Assembly (NCBI GenBank): GCA_005774595.1
Contig: VAUM01000089.1
Coordinates: 1 to 6,590, forward strand
Direction of reading: 5' to 3'
DNA length: 6,590 nucleotides
From: Actinomycetota bacterium
GTDB taxonomy: Bacteria; Actinomycetota; Coriobacteriia; Anaerosomatales; D1FN1-002
A model generated the notes under the pieces. The model was not told the origin of the DNA. It saw nothing but the letters and a program-made list of their open reading frames with translations, and ran no database searches. The position numbers and the translations under genes are program-made. This document shows, piece after piece, positions 6,351-6,590 of this stretch; the stretch's first letter is position 1, and the number at the start of each line of letters is the position of its first letter.

Positions 6351-6590
6351 CGGCGTCACCGCCCTCTGAGCGCACGACCACGCCGTTGGGGGCGCAGACG
6401 ATCGCGCCGCCGCTGATGCGGCCGCCGTGCACGCACACCTGGTCCGGGCAGTCGGCGCTCTCGACCCACGCGTCGCCGCCGCTCACGCGCACGACCACGC
6501 TCCCGAGCGCGCCCTCCACCACGAGGCGCTCGTCCACGCCGGCCGGGACTACCGTCACGCCCGCCGGCCCCGTCACGCGGAACGCCGCCG
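6325..6590 (-). CDS. NusG domain II-containing protein (C-terminal part, start beyond window)
   Basis: The last 87 or so codons of a PF07009-type protein. The visible part is beta-rich and carries the family core SADCPDQVCVHGGRI, followed by GGAIVCAPNGVVV, in other words CPDxxC, a GGxI turn and a third cysteine in IVCxPN. Family members usually have an N-terminal membrane anchor and place this small domain outside the cytoplasm; that anchor would lie upstream of 6590. A GTG at 6576-6574 could be read as a start, but the frame stays open to the edge and has no evident SD there, so I treat the gene as truncated by the window. The name reflects fold similarity only: no KOW domain or transcription role is implied. 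It overlaps the Gx-family gene, indicating co-translation. Function is unknown. Confidence 0.85.
   Translation of the reverse strand, partial: AAFRVTGPAGVTVVPAGVDERLVVEGALGSVVVRVSGGDAWVESADCPDQVCVHGGRISGGAIVCAPNGVVVRSEGGDADALDARSR

Noticed and set aside
1..6590. Mobile elements, CRISPR arrays, tRNA/rRNA genes, broken genes
   Set aside because: No transposase or integrase, no regular spaced repeats, no tRNA-like folds and no frameshifts were seen; composition is even across the window.

Overview
The window is a compact, very GC-rich bacterial segment in which every supported gene lies on the minus strand, so transcription runs from the right edge (6590) to the left edge (1). It is dominated by a nearly textbook rod-shape (elongasome) cluster: mreB, mreC, mreD, mrdA (PBP2) and the first 216 codons of rodA. 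Upstream of it are radC, a Gx transporter-family membrane protein (PF07456, often labelled 'heptaprenyl diphosphate synthase component I') and the C-terminal part of a NusG domain II protein (PF07009).

Layout in transcription order: NusG-II protein (partial, ends 6325); Gx-family protein (6350-5811, overlapping the previous gene); radC (5798-5133); a 147-base gap that is the only non-coding stretch of any size; then mreB (4985-3942), mreC (3922-3065), mreD (3068-2556), mrdA (2546-654) and rodA (649 to beyond the edge). Outside that one gap, genes overlap or are 4-19 bases apart, so two transcription units are likely: nusGII-gx-radC and mreBCD-mrdA-rodA, with possible read-through. The gap holds a weak -10-like box, a perfect 12-bp palindrome over the expected transcription start, an 8-bp hairpin and a strong ribosome binding site that points to a TTG start for mreB.

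How the parts fit: MreB polymerises on the inner membrane face; MreC and MreD connect it to periplasmic/external wall synthesis; RodA polymerises glycan strands from lipid II; PBP2 crosslinks them. PBP2 and RodA form the synthase pair, and here they are adjacent with only 4 bases between them.

Organism: high GC, clear Shine-Dalgarno sites, frequent GTG/TTG starts and the radC-mreBCD order next to NusG-II/Gx genes suggest a high-GC Gram-positive lineage. My best guess is a Coriobacteriia-type actinobacterium, with a high-GC clostridial relative (Symbiobacterium-like) as an alternative. This is inference; no marker here settles it.

I find no undescribed system. This is mostly conserved housekeeping sequence. 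The points worth a second look are a Cys/Cys/His/Cys set in PBP2 whose spacing matches a zinc site described in PBP2 proteins, the structured mreB leader, the TTG start, and the linkage of the NusG-II/Gx pair to radC and mreB.
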